Source: Emmonsiellopsis sp. PD_33 (lineage: Eukaryota; Ascomycota; Eurotiomycetes; Onygenales; Ajellomycetaceae). Taken from it: a stretch of 64,000 nucleotides of DNA. The notes beneath the pieces were generated by a model that worked only from the letters and a program-made list of their open reading frames with translations, made no database searches and was not told where the DNA came from. Below are positions 44,061-58,700 of the stretch, piece by piece. A program made the position numbers and the translations under genes. The DNA is taken from contig JANTQF010000008.1 in NCBI GenBank assembly GCA_032988165.1, positions 62,001 through 126,000 of the forward strand, read 5' to 3'. Within the stretch, counting starts at the first letter, position 1. The number at the start of each line of letters is the position of its first letter.

Positions 44061-46715
44061 ATGCAAGGACAATCGCAATTCCCGAAAAGCCAATCTGTCC
44101 AGTATTGGACTGATTACTTGTCAAGGATCGATGACTGCAGCTTTCCGCGCCTTTGCTCCACGCCTGACGGCGGTGGAAACCGCGAGTCTGTACCGGTTGA
44201 AACCGGGGAACTGCGCAGCTTGGAACGCTTTTCTGCGGAGAATGGCGTTGACTTGGTCAACGTTCTCCAGGCTGTTTGGGGAGTGATGCTGCGCCGATAT
44301 ACAGGTAACGCGGAGGTTTGCTTTGGGTATGTGGAAGCCCAGAAGGGGATCAACGCTGCGCCCGAGCATATCAAAATGTCCATCTTGAACATTACGCCGG
44401 ACGAAGCGGCTACCTTCAGTGATGCATTGCGGAGCATCCGAATTGGCCATGTCCAAGGTCAATCGCAAACCCTAGCCTCCTTGGCTGAGATTGAGGAGGT
44501 CATGAAACTCCATGGTGCTATTTTTAATACCGCCATTCTTCTCCAGCCCCACGACACTGAAGTGGCAGAGGAGTTACTCAATTCGATCGAGGTTGGTAGT
44601 CACTCTCTTTCTTAGGATCGCTACTTGAGGATTGGCTGACGGGTATCTAGAACGATGTTTGTTTGGTTGTCGATATGGCATCCTGTGGTGCCAAGCTGCT
44701 ATACCGAACCTCTTTTATGGCAGCCCAACAGGCAGCAAATCTTGCAGGGGCGATTCGCACCACAATTCGTGGTGTCATTGGTCATCCACATAAAACGATC
44801 AAGGAACTCAGTTTCATCAGCGAAACCGATGTCGAACGCAGCCTGGTTCAACGACTCGAACGCGTTGACAAATGTATCCACCAAGTCATCCAAGAACAAG
44901 TCCGAAAACGCCCAATGGTCCCAGCAGTCTGCGCATGGGATGGCAGCTTCACCTACCGAGAGCTTGACAGAACAGCAGCACGACTGGCTCAACACTTGTC
45001 TAGTCTCCAGGTGGGCCCTGAAGTGGTCGTTCCATTGTGTTTCGAAAAATCTGCTTTCACTGTTGTCGCAATGGTGGCTGTGATGCAGGCGGGAGGTGCA
45101 TTCGTGCATCTGAACCCCGAGCAACCAGACGAACGGCTCCGAGGAATCATCAAGGATGTGAACGCAACTGTCATGTTATGCTCTGCGAAATATTCCGCCC
45201 GATTTGAGAATTTTGTCTCTAGAGTGGTTACCGTCGACCAGAAGAATTTGGCAACACTCCCTGCTAACTTCCGGCCAATCGCCAATAGGGCCAGAAGCAA
45301 TAATATCGCGTATTGCGTTTATAGTTCGGGAAGTACCGGAACTCCAAAGGGCTCTCAAATAGAACATGGTGCATATTGCTCCAGTGTTGCTGCTCACGCA
45401 AAAGCCTTGCAGCTGCGGTCGAATTCTCGCGTCCTCCAATTTGCATCCCACGTCTTCGATGCAAGCTTGGTTGAAATCCTCACTGCTATCATGGTTGGCG
45501 CCTGTGTCTGCATCCCTAGCGATGAAGATCGAGTGAACGACATATCAACAGCCATTAACGAAATGGGTGTGGACTGGGCTGTATTGACTCCGTCATTCAT
45601 TCAATTCCTCTCTCCATCGGCGGTTCCGTCCCTTCGAACTTTGGTTTTAGCCGGAGAAGCCATGTCTTCAAGTGATATTTCTACCTGGTCCGAAGAGGTG
45701 AATTTAATCAACAGCTACGGTCCGAATGAGTGCTCAGTGGTCGTATCGGCCCGGCCTGTTAGGGAGGGATCCGATCCTTTGAACATTGGCCGCGAGGTTG
45801 GTGTTCAATGCTGGGTTGTTGATCCGGTGGACCACACCCGTCTTTTACCAGATGGTTGCGTTGGAGAAATACTGGTGGAGGGCCCGACTCTTGCCCGTGG
45901 ATACCTCAACGATACTGAGAAAACTGCCAACGCCTTTATCCAGAATCCGACTTGGACGAAAGCTCAAGGAAACGGAAGACTACGAAGAATGTACAAGACG
46001 GGAGATCTCGGACGGCGTAATCCAGACGGATCACTCAATTTCGCTGGCCGGAAGGATATGCAACGTAAAGTACATGGTATCAGGATAGAATTGAGTGATA
46101 TCGAGCATCACTTGATGACCAACCCATATGTCAGACATGGAATCGTAATGATGCCATCTTCCGGTCTCTGCCAGCAACGATTACTCGCCATGGTATCCCT
46201 CCGTAGCGTTACCGACCCTAGCACACCCGCGAACGAATTTACGCTTCTTGAAAACTCCCTCAAAGATGGCGTTGGAGTCCAGGTATCTCTTATTCGCGAC
46301 AGATTATCCCAGAAGGTTCCAGAATACATGGTTCCTTCTCTGTGGGTGGCAGTCGAATCACTCCCACTACTCCCTTCCGGCAAGCTGGATAGACGAAAGA
46401 TTGCCCACTGGGCCGAAACGATGAGCGAACAGACCTACTATGAGATTGCGGGTGTTCAGTCGCCGGAGTTTACCGACAGTGGCACTGGTAGTGGTGCTGA
46501 CACTCCTTCTACACCAGCAACGGACGGCGAATCTAAGCTTCAGCGGATCTGGAGTCATGTTTTAAACCTCCCACCACATCGTGTCCCCGTTGATCGCCCT
46601 TTCTTAAGTCTTGGAGGTGACTCGATCTCGGCTTTGCAGGTCATGTCACAATCTAGGGCTCAGGGCTTGGGTCTTAAGGTCCACGATATCCTTCGCTGCA
46701 AGTCAATAACCCAAC
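44061..46715 (+). other. NRPS module 1: truncated C, A1, T1
   Basis: The N-terminal about 245 residues match only the second half of a C domain (from YWTDYL onward, with AVWGVMLRRYTG); the donor half with HHxxxDG is missing, so this domain cannot condense. A1 runs about 44873-46400 with YSSGSTGTPKG, SYGPNE, KTGDL and SGKLDRR. Its pocket residues read by eye are D-A-V-V-V-A-S-V-V-K. T1 has LGGDSI with Ser835. The substrate cannot be predicted reliably from this fungal code. The A8 motif is atypical (IRIELSDIE instead of QRIELGEIE). Confidence 0.8.
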
Positions 46716-49700
46716 TTGCGATGTGCGCTGGTTCGGTTGGGAAGGTCTTGTATCACGAGCAAACTGGTGTCGAATTTGAACTCTCGCCCATCCAGAAGTT
46801 GTGGTTTCAGTTACCGGGTCAAGCACGGAAGGAACACAGTCATTTCAACCAGAGCTTTTTGCTGCGCCTTACTCGCCGGGTACACGAAACTGATATTGCT
46901 CGAGCGATTGAGGCGCTTGTTAAAAGACACTCCATGCTGCGCTCTCGGTTCTCTCGAGAACGTAACGTTTGGCGCCAACGCGTTACTCCCGACGTGACTG
47001 GTTCATATCGATTCAGAGTGCATAATCTGATTGCAGTTGAAGACATGAATTCGGAAATCTGCGATAGTCAATCGAGCATGAATTTCGAAACCGGTCCTCT
47101 TATTGCTAGCGATTTGTTCCATGTTCATGGAGATGGTAGCTTTTTGTTCCTTGTCGCCCACCATCTCGTTATTGATCTCGTGTCATGGCGAATTATTTTG
47201 CAAGACTTGGAGGAGTTACTTAACTCAGGAGTTCTCAGCGCCGAAATCCCATTCCCCTTCCAAACCTGGAATCGCCTGCAGATCGAACACAGCCAGTCAA
47301 CTTCTGGCAATAAACTTTTGCAATATGATGTTCCCAACAACGATCTGGGATACTGGGGAATGACCGAAAGAGATAATATCTACGGTGATGCAGAACGGGC
47401 GAGCTTTTCTGTGGATCCAGAAATTGCGGATCTGGTATTCACTGGGTGTCACAGTGCGTTGAACACAGAACCGATTCATGTCCTGTTATCCGCACTCTTG
47501 CATTCGTTTAATCAAGTGTTCACGGATAGAGGGCCATTGACTGTATTCAACGAATCCCATGGTCGTGAGCCATGGGACTCCAGCATTGACCTATCTAGAA
47601 CTGTCGGCTGGTTTACCTGCATGTATCCGGTATTTGTTCAATCCACTAAAGAAACAGATCTCGTCGATATCGTGCGGCAAGTCAAAGACCACTGTCGAAC
47701 TATCAAGGATAATGGAAGAGAATATTTTGCTTACCGGAACCTAAACCGTGATGGACATGACCAATTTGGCCACCACTGGCCTATGGAGGTGGCTTTCAAT
47801 TACCTTGGTCAATACCAACAATTGGAGAGAGATGATTCGCTTCTTCGGTCCGTTGGTAGGAGAGCAGGTGAGGTTGATGGCGCTAATCAAACATCCGATG
47901 TTGGCCGAAATGCTCCTCGATTTGCTCTTTTTGAGATCTCAGCCGGAACGGTCGAAGGCAACCTAGAGTTTTCCTTTATATATAGCCGACATATCCAACA
48001 TAAGGATAGAATCCAGCGGTGGATTTCCATGTGCGAGTCGTCACTGCGAGAAGTTGTTGGCCGTCTATCCCACATGAGCTACCAGCCAACCTTGGCCGAT
48101 TTCCCGCTCCTACCTCTAACTTATTCAGGTCTTTCAAAATTGGAATCAGTTAAACTCCCAGGCATGGGGGTCTCGGGCCTTGATGCCATCGAAGATATCT
48201 ATCCATGCTCGCCAGTGCAACAGGGTATTTTACTCAGTCAGAGCAAGTTGCCCGCCCTTTATTCCGTTAACTTTATCCGCGAAATTCTCCCGGCCAAGGA
48301 AGCGCCGGTGGATGCTGATCGGCTATTGGAGGCATGGAATATGGTCGTTTCTCGGCACAGTGCAATGCGGACTATATTCGTCGATAGCATCTGCCCACAG
48401 CAGCTGTACGATCAAGTGGTTCTAAAACAACCGTTCGTGCAGACGAGACGGCTGCGATGCAAGGATGACGAAGTACGGAGTGTATTGGGTGAAGACCCGA
48501 AACCCCTCAAGCCCGGCTCCCCCCAACTCCCACATATTTTTACAGTATGCGAGACGGATAACGGCAAAGTTTATTGTCGACTTGACATATCCCATGCTGT
48601 GATTGATGGAAGGTCAATGCAGCTACTCTTCCAAGACCTTACTACGGCCTACAACAACACTCTTCCCAATCATTCGGGCCCGTTATACGCCGATTATCTC
48701 TCCCATGTCCAAAAGGTCGCCAATGATGCCAGTCTCGATTTCTGGAAGTCTTATCTTACAGGAGTTGAAGGTTGTCGATTCCCCGTTCTCGTTGACGACC
48801 TCCAAGCACGGAAGGGGAAGCAACTGCAGTCCGTGCGTGCGGAATTCGGTGAATTACAGGCTCTACGAAAGTTTTCCGCTGCTAATAGCGTAACGCTGGC
48901 TAGCGTTGTGCAGACCGCATGGGGGATACTCCTGAAATCTTACACAGGCTTAGAAGACGTCTGTTTTGCATATCTGAGCTCCGAACGCGATGTGCCAGTA
49001 TCCGGAATTGATGCCATTATTGGCCCAATCATCAACATTCTCGTATGCAGAATGAACCTGGCCGACAACGCTGCGCTGGAACAAGTTTTGGAAAGAGTTC
49101 AGACAGATTTTATCAATAGCCTGCCTCATCGCGGCTGCCCTCTTTCTGATGTTTGTCATGAAATGTCCATCTCCTCGGCCTCCCTTTTCAACACTGTCGT
49201 CTCTTTCCAAAATAATACCGAATTCGGAGTGTCGGCGGGCTCTGAAATCTATTTCCGAGATATCTCGTACCATGATCCTACGGAGGTGAGTTAAAAGTTT
49301 TTCGTGCAGTGTGAGCCTTTTTTATTCGGTTTCCGCTAACATTTTATAGTATGACATTGCCGTAAATGTGGAACTCTCTGAAGAAAGCCTGGCGATTGAT
49401 ATAAGTTATTGGACGAACTGCATGTCGGAAGGTCATGCAACTAACTTGGTCAACACCTTCTGCAAAGCTGTTGATAGTATTATTGATAGCACTGGTGGAA
49501 CCATCGCCCAACTGGACCTCCTAAGCCAGCGCGACAAGGGGCAGATTTTGGACTGGAACCAGGACAAGCCAATTCCTCCATCTAAATATGTCCTTGAGAT
49601 GTTTCAAGAGCGCGCGATCTCCCGACCAAACTCCCTGGCCATTTCTGCCTGGGATGCAACTTACTCCTACAGCCAACTTGACCGTTTGACGTCGAGGCTG

Positions 49701-52700
49701 GCATCATATCTCGTTAGTGAAGGTGTCGGGCCAGGGTCATTTGTCCCGTTACTTTTTGAGAAATCTGCTTTTACCATTGTGGCAATGCTCGCTGTCATGA
49801 AAGCTCAGGGGGCATTCGTCCCTCTCCATGTGGGACATCCGAAATCACGCCTCGAAAACCTTATTTCACGAGTCGGAGCAAACGTTGTCTTGGTTTCTGA
49901 GAACGCCCCGACCCTAAATCTCGACCCTACAATAAACATAGTGGAAGTATCTCAATTAACTTGCGACTGGCTTCCACTTGTTCGAGCCAATAGTGCCAAA
50001 TTTGAAGCTCGAGCTCAAGATGCTGCGTACGCTCTCTGGACTAGCGGTAGTACCGGGGAACCGAAATGCGTTGTGATAGAACATGAAACGCTTGCTAACA
50101 GCATCATGGCTCATGGCACTTTTATGCGGATCCATTCAAACTCTCGAGTCCTCCAATTTGCATCTTACATCTTTGACGCCTGTATTACCGAAATCTGGAC
50201 TTCGCTTTCCTTCGGTGCGTCTGTTTTTGTGCCTTCCGAAGACGAGCGGATGGACAATATCCCGGAGTATATTCGCGAAAAACGAATTACCTGGATGTTT
50301 TTGACTCCGTCATTGGCGAAGCTTATCGACCCAAAGGACGTCCCGTCAGTAGAAACATTGGTTCTTGGCGGCGAAGCAGTTGGCCGTGACTTGGTTGCAC
50401 GGTGGTCTGAAACAAAAAAGCTTATGGTCGGCTACGGACCTACTGAGACCTGTATTTTCGTTACTGCTTGCCATTTCTCCTCGCCATATATACCGTCGGA
50501 CTGCATCGGACGTGGTATCGGCGCATTGACTTGGGTTGTCGAACCCAAGAACCATGACAAGCTAGTACCTATTGGTGCTGTGGGCGAGCTTTTGATCGAA
50601 GGACCTTTAGCTCGGGGCTACCTTAACGACGAAGTCAAAACCGCGGAGGTGTTCATTGAGAATCCGGAATGGACACAAAGTGAAACCCCTCGTACTGGCT
50701 CACGAAGGCTATACAAAACTGGCGACTTGGTTCGGCTTGGTGTCAATGGGTCTATAACCTTCGTGGGGAGGAAAGATTCTCAGATAAAGTGGAATGGCCG
50801 CAGAATTGAGCCGGGTGAAATCGAAAGTAAAGTGAAGCAATTACTTCCCGACTCGGTTCAAGTTGCTGTGGATTTAGTCTCTAGGAGTGGCAGCACAGCT
50901 ACGGACTCGACGAAGGCCCTCGCAGTTTTCATTCATCCAGAAGCTAGTGCCAAACCCATGGACTCTTTTTCCGTACTGCCAATGTCTGACTCGACCCAGA
51001 ATATGGCAAAGGGGCTCGCGAATGATTTGGTTAAAACTCTGCCAAATTATATGATACCTTCCCTTTATATTCCGGTTAGCAAAATCCCAACAACGATTTC
51101 TGGAAAGCTGGATAGGCGCCTGTTTAATGATTCTGTGCAACAATTATCTAAGGAGCAAATAGTGCAGTATACTCTTAGCAAGAGTGTTTGGCGTGCTCCC
51201 TCCGATCCTCTGGAAATCAAAATGCAGTCAATTTGGGAGCAAGTCCTCAATATGGAACCGGGCTCGGTAGGGGCCGACGACAATTTCGTCAGTTTAGGAG
51301 GAGATTCTATCAATGCCCTCCGTCTGGTTTCAGTTACCCGGGAACAGGGTATTCAAATCTCCGTGGCTGATATATTCCGCCACCCTGAATTATCGGAGAT
51401 GTGCAAGGCGGCTGCCACCTCTACCGACGTACTCCATACAACTCCCGATTCCATCGAATTTTCCGAGGAGCTGGACCAGCAGAAACAACTTTTCAGCGAG
51501 GTGGCCAGTAAGTGTGGTTTGAGCGAAGAGCTTATCGAAGGTGTTTACCCGTGCAGTTCAATCCAGGAGGGTTTGATTGCGCTCTCGAAGAAGCAAATCG
51601 GCGCTTATATTGCGCAAAACGTCTTCAGACTTCCTGCGAATATTGACGTGAAACGGTTCAAAAATGCTTGGCTATCAACGATCGAGAACACAATGATTAT
51701 GCACACTCGGATAGTGACCACAAGAACCGCACAAACCGTACAAGTGGTTGTAAAGGAGGATGTCTTTACAATCACGAAAGAACTATTGGTGAGCGTGTTG
51801 GAAAGGGACCGCCAGTCCCTCTCTAGTTATGTAACTGGTGGAAGCCTGATGCGGCTGACATTGGTCGAGGAGGACCAGGGTGGTCACCACCTTGTTTGGA
51901 CCATGCATCATTCAATTTTCGATGGATCCAGTGTTCCCTTGATCATGAACAAGGTCCAAAATGTCTATGAGGGGATCATTCCTCCACAGGAGCAGCCATA
52001 CACCAGCTTCGTCGATTATCTCTCACAACTCGATCTCGAAGCCGCAAAGGATTACTGGGCCGGTCAGCTTTCTGATGTGGCATCCTCACCATTCCCCCAG
52101 GCTCTTCAAAAGGCCAATCAAGATAAACTGAGCGAAACCACATCACACACCTTCAAGAACCATAAGAGAATCGGCTCTCGATTTACCACGTCCACAGTCA
52201 TTCGAGCTGCATGGGCTCTCCTACTGAGTGCTTATTCAGACTCGGATGATGTTGTTTTCGGTGCTATTTTAAATGGCAGGAACGCTCCTATTCCTGATAT
52301 CTCTAAAATTATCGGCCCAATCCTTACATCCCTACCAATTCGAGTGCGTGTCGACCGTCGGCAGTCTGTCTCTTCGTACTTGACAAATATCCAAAACCAA
52401 GCGGCTGACATGATCCCCTTTGAACACACTGGCCTGCAAAACATTAAGCAGATAAGCCCGGATGCGGCAGCTGCTTGTGATTTTCAAAATATTCTCGTCA
52501 TTCAAACAGAGGAGCAAAAGCTACCAGATGACTTCTGGACTCTAGAGAAGACGATCAGCGGGGAAGATTTCCATACCTATCCACTCGTCATGGAATGCAG
52601 GCTTGATGGTTCGTCCATTACTATAAACGCCCATCACGATAAACAGGCTATCTCAACATGGAATGTTCAGCGGATTCTCTTCCAATTTGAACATTTGATG

Positions 52701-55700
52701 CAGCAGTTGAATCAGCATGCTACTGGCCAACTACTCAATACCCTGGAGCTGGTGAGCCCTCAGGACAAACAAGAGATCCAAAGATTCAACTTCTCAGACT
52801 GTGAAGTTGTTGATCGCTGTATTGACGAGGTTATCGAGGAGATAACAAATTTGACACCGGATGCGCCAGCAGTATGTGCATGGGACGGAAACTTTTCGTA
52901 CAAAGAGATCGATGCCGCTTCCACAAGACTTGGGCACTATTTGATGCAACTTAATCTCTGTCCCGAGACGATTGTTCCCCTCTGTTTTGAAAAGTCAGCA
53001 TGGACTATTGTTGCAATTTTGGCAGTCTTGAAGGCTGGTGCAGCATATATTTCTATCGATCCAGCTCATCCCATGGAACGAAAAAAGACAATAATTCGGA
53101 ACGTCGGGGGTTCCTTGCTTCTGACTTCCGAAGCCAACAGGGATATCTTTGAAGGAATCGTTGATGTTGTCTACGTCAACTCGGTGACTATCAATTCATT
53201 GCCCAACGTTTCGGATCCCCTACCTCGCCGTCATTCGCCGTCCAACTCTGCGTTTCTAACATTTACGTCGGGATCGACTGGCGTTCCGAAGGCAATTGTC
53301 ATGGAGCATGGTGCCTTTTGCACTAGTTCGAATGCCCATACAGTCGCTCTATCGATGTCGACGCGGTCTCAGGGCCGACAATCTCGTGTCCTCCAGTTCG
53401 CAGCATATACTTATGATGTGAGCATGGGGGAAATCCTATCCTCGTTGATGACTGGCCAGTGCATCTGTATCCCATCTGATCATGATCGAGTAAACGATCT
53501 AGCTGGCGCCATCAATAGATTGGATGTAAGCTGGGCCTTCCTTACGCCGACGGTTGCGAGCCTCTTGAATCCTGATGACGTGCCAAATTTGGAAGTGCTC
53601 GTCCTTGGAGGAGAGCATGCCACTGAGAGGAACGTTAAGGACTGGGCTAACAAGACGTGTCTTATCAACTCCTACGGACCCGCGGAGTGCGCCATCTGGG
53701 CTGCCTGCAACCACGGTCTAAGCATTGATTCTGACCCATCGAACATTGGCCATCGTGTAGGATGCTCATGGCAAGTAGTCAACACTCGAAATCACAACCA
53801 ACTCGCGCCGATGGGCTGTCTTGGTGAGCTGGTTATTGAAGGCAACACTGTTGCCAGATGGTACCTTAATAATCCAGAGAAAACCGCCGAAGCCTTTATC
53901 GAAAATCCTAAATGGGCGAGCAAAGTACAGGAGGGCAGCAGGCCCCGAAGATGGTATAAAACTGGTGACTTGGTGAGGTGGAATTCTGACGGCACTCTGA
54001 CAATCCTGGGACGCAAGGACGGCCAAGTTAAAATCCGGGGGCAGCGTATTGAGTTGGGGGAGATTGAATATCACATCAAGCAGAATTTACCAGCGTCGAT
54101 AGCATCCGCCGTCGATTTGGCTCCTCGGGATGGCTCAAAAATACTTGCCGCGTTCTTTTGGCCCGATGACGGAGCCAAGAACGCCGTGGATGTCGGAGAC
54201 AACATTCTTGTACCAGCATCCGAATATTCACTGTCGATTTATCGAGGTGTAGAGGCAGTCTTGGCTGAGACACTCCCCTCGCACATGGTTCCTTCTCTAT
54301 ATATACCACTTTCGTCTGCCCCTCTGAATACTTCCGGGAAACTCAATCGACATGTTCTCCACCGCATTGTACAGAGCTTATCAAAGGATGATATATCTAC
54401 CTATGGCCTCGCAGATACAACGACCAAGCGTGCCCCGACGACCGACATGGAGATTAAGGTGCAATGCGCATGGGCCGCCGTACTGCGGGTTGACAATGCC
54501 CTTATTGCGGCCGATGATAACTTTTTCCGCTCTGGTGGCGACTCCATCAAGGCCATGCAGCTTGTTGCTGAGCTTCGAGAAAACGGCATTTCGTTATCGG
54601 TTGCTGATATTTTCCGATGTCCAACGTTATGTAAAATGGCTTATATAGCATCAACATCGACCACCGAAGGGCCTTCCAAGCTGGAACCCTTCGCATTGCT
54701 GCGCGAAATGCAACCCCAGCTCCTGGATGATATTTCCAGACAATGCAATGTGGAAAAGGCAGTCATCCAGGATGTTTACCCTTGCAGTCCATTGCAAGAG
54801 GGACTGATTGCATTGTCGACAAAACAGCATGGGGCGTATATGGCGACATTCGCCTTCCACCTTCAACCGGATATCAATCTTAAGGCTCTACAGGGTGCCT
54901 GGCAAGAGGTTGTGGATAACCAGGCCATTTTGCGTACGCGGATCGTTTATTCGGATACTTGGGGTCCTTTCCAGGTTGTTCTTAACAAACCTAACAAACT
55001 TGTACCCTGGGAAACAGTACACCTATCCGTGGCCGAAGTTGAGGAGCAGACCGACTCGTTCAATGGAGCGCCTCTGAATTGCTATAAACTTGCAATGGAC
55101 GTCGACGGCAATCTATTCCTCATCTGGTCAATACATCATGCCTTATACGACGGCTGGAGTATGGACTTACTCCTCCAGCAAGTGGAAGATGCATACCGCC
55201 GCAAATCTTCCAAATTAACCTCCCCCCTTCAATATGCAAATTTTATCGAGTATGTTTCTGGTATTGATATCGAGGCTTCTGGGAAATTCTGGAGCTCATA
55301 TCTATTGGGAACAACGACCGTTCAGTTCCCGGAGCCCTCAATGACATCATCCGAAGTCCAGATGGGATCCCTTGTGCACAAAGTTGATCTCCCCAAGAAG
55401 GCTGACGCCGAAATACTCGTCTCCACAATAATTCGGGTAGCATGGGCTATGGTGGTTGCTTCACATTCGGGAGTTGATGATGTCGTATATGGCGAGACGT
55501 TGAGCGGAAGGAATGCCCCGATTGAAGGAATTCTGGATCTGGTTGGACCGACACTCAGCACTGTGCCTGTGCGAATTCGCGTGGATCGCCTCGGTACCAT
55601 CAGCGATCTCCTTAATGCTGTGCAAGACCAGACAACTGAAATGATCCCGTTCCAGCATTCAGGGCTGCAAAATATTAAAACGTTTAATGATGATACCGCT

Positions 55701-58700
55701 AGATCATGCCGGTTCCAGAACCTTTTATCAATTCAACCCGCCTCAAAACAGGAGGAGGAGAGCGCTTGGGCCCTCGAACGCAGCTTGACTACGAAGAGCA
55801 ACTTCCAGACGTACCCATTGGTAATCGAATGTCAACAGACGGAGGATCAAATTGTTGTTGAGGCTCAGCATAATGCCGAGGCTATTGCTGAATGGCAACT
55901 CGAAATATTGTTGCATCAATTCGGCCATCTCATCACTCAACTGTTCACTTGCAACTGGGAAAAGCCTTTGGGTAGTTTGGAGGTCTTCAGTCCACATGAA
56001 CAGCGTCTATTGAAGTCCTGGCGTCATCGTCCTCTAGAGAGGGTTCGGACATGCGTGCATGATATCATCAAGGCACAAGCTGAGTTGTGTCCATCTGCAG
56101 AAGCAGTAGTCGGTTGGGATGGAGCGTTCACCTACCATGAACTAGATATCCATGCCGCTAAGGTTGCTCTCCACCTTGCGAAGCTAGGGGTTGGTCCTGA
56201 GACAATCGTTCCGATATGCATCGAGAAATCAATTTGGGGAATCGTGGCCATGTTAGGGGTAATGAAGGCTGCCGGATGCTGGGTTCCACTCGATCCAGCC
56301 CACCCAATCGACCGACTGCAAAATATCCTTTCTCAAACAAATGCTCGATTTGTCTTAGTCTCTGAAAGAACTTCAGAACTACCTTTTGCGCAGGATTGCA
56401 CAAAAATTGTGGTTTCATCCTCCGCTTCCCTGTTATGCGAAACAGTGGATAATGCGATACTTCAGGCCCATCCATACAATGCAGCCTATATCCTTTTCAC
56501 TTCTGGTACTTCAGGAACCCCAAAAGGAGTCATCATCGAACACGAGGCCCTATCCACTGCGACCAAGGCACAAGGTACCGCGATGAATTTGAACAATAAT
56601 ACACGTGCTTTGCAATTTGCATCTTATATTTTCGACGCGTGTATTACAGAAATTTTCACCACACTCGTGCATGGTGGTTGTGTTATTGTGCCTTCGGAAG
56701 AGGAACGAATGAGCGACATCACAACTGTGATACAGCGGACCAATGCTAACTGGGCTTTGTTCACACCTTCCTTTGCGAGGACGGTAGATCCTGACGACGT
56801 TCGCGGTCTGAAAACTCTTGTACTTGGCGGAGAAGCCTTGGGGAAGGACAACATCGATGTATGGGCTGAAAAGACGCAGCTTATCAACGCATATGGACCG
56901 ACGGAGTGCTGCGTTGTTGCCAGCACTAAAGCTATTCTGCCAAACGCGACACTTCCAGAAAATATAGGACAACCTCTCGGCCAAGCCTGGATTGTCGATG
57001 TTCATGATTCAGACCGCCTGGTGCCAGTCGGCTGTGTAGGGGAACTAGTGATCGAATCTACAACGCTTAGCAGAGGCTATCTCAACGATAGGGCTAAGAC
57101 GGAATCCGCATTTATAGAATGCCCTACGTGGACATCCATGCTGGGCACAAAGGGATACAGCCGAATGTACAGAACCGGTGATCTAGTCAAGTACGGCCCT
57201 GGCGGGGATATTATTTACGTGGGCAGAAAGGATGAACAAATCAAGCACAATGGAAGACGTATGGACCCGAATGAGATCGAGTATCATATCAACCAGAGCG
57301 CCGTCGGTATTATACAAACCGCAGTGGACCTTATTGCCCTACCCAGCCGACCGGATATCCCAGTCCTTGTTGCCTTCATTTGCTTCGAAGCCGGCGTCGT
57401 TATTGACCCACAGGTCAACAATCTCTTCTTGCCCATGTCAGAGAATATTCGATCTGCCACAACGAAGTTAGAGGATATTCTATCTACGGTTATCCCTGCT
57501 TATATGGTTCCATCGATGTACATTCCAGTGACACACATGCCTATCAATACCGCGGGGAAACTAAACCGCCGGGTCCTTCGCGAACTAGTACAATCATTGT
57601 CTGAAACTCAAGAATGCGAATATTGCCTCTCAAATGTCCAACTGGTAGGCCCGACCACCGACATGGAGAAAGCGTTACAAAAGTTGTGGGCCAAGGTTCT
57701 AGGTTCGAAGCCTGAATTAATTGGCACAAACCACAACTTTTTCCGCTCTGGTGGAGATTCCATTCGTGCCATGATCCTTTCTACTGCTGCTAGGAGCGCG
57801 GGCATCTCACTTTCAGTGGCGACAATTTTTAAATATCCGACATTATTTGGCATGTCAAAGGAGACTACTGCCCTAGATCGCAATGATTCCGCCGACGCGA
57901 AACCGTTTGCCTTGCTATCTGAGAGAGATACCACACCGGTAATCGATGAGCTAGCCGCACAGTGTCAGACGAGTCAGGATCTGATTCAAGATGCATATCC
58001 TTGCACTCCCCTCCAGGAAGCCCTTATTGCTCTTTCAGGGAAACAACAAGGTGCATATATCGCACAGAATGTATTTCGCCTACCGCCTGATATGGAAATC
58101 GACAAGTTCAAAGCAGCGTGGGAAACTGTTTTCCTGTCGCATGCCATTCTTCGCTCAAGGATGGTACATACCCAATCCTGTGGGACCCTGCAAGCCGTGA
58201 TAAACGAATCTATCGTCTGGGAATACGCTGCAAGCATTCAACAAGTAGTAGGGGAAAATCAAAATTTACCTACTGTCCATGGCGGACGACTTGGCCGCTA
58301 TATACTCGTTAATCCCGGTCCAGGAGAAACATATTTTGTTTTAGTTCTACACCACTGCTTGTATGATGGCTGGTCCCTAAACTCCCTTTTAAGGGATGTT
58401 GAGACTGCCTATTGGGATAAGCCTTTGATTAAGCCAGTTCCATATTCTAACTTTGTCGGCCATCTTATGAGCGTCGATAGCGCTAAATCGGATAATTTTT
58501 GGAGCTCCTACCTGGCCGGGGCAGCGGCATATCAGCATTTCCCGCATGTTCCTAACTCAGGGTATCACGTTAGAGTCAACGCCGCAGTCACGAATAAAGT
58601 ACATATTCACCAAAGGCCAGAGTCCGATATCACATTATCGACGATTATACGCGCAGCATGGGGTTTGGTTGCAGCGAATCGATCCGGATCAGATTCCGTT

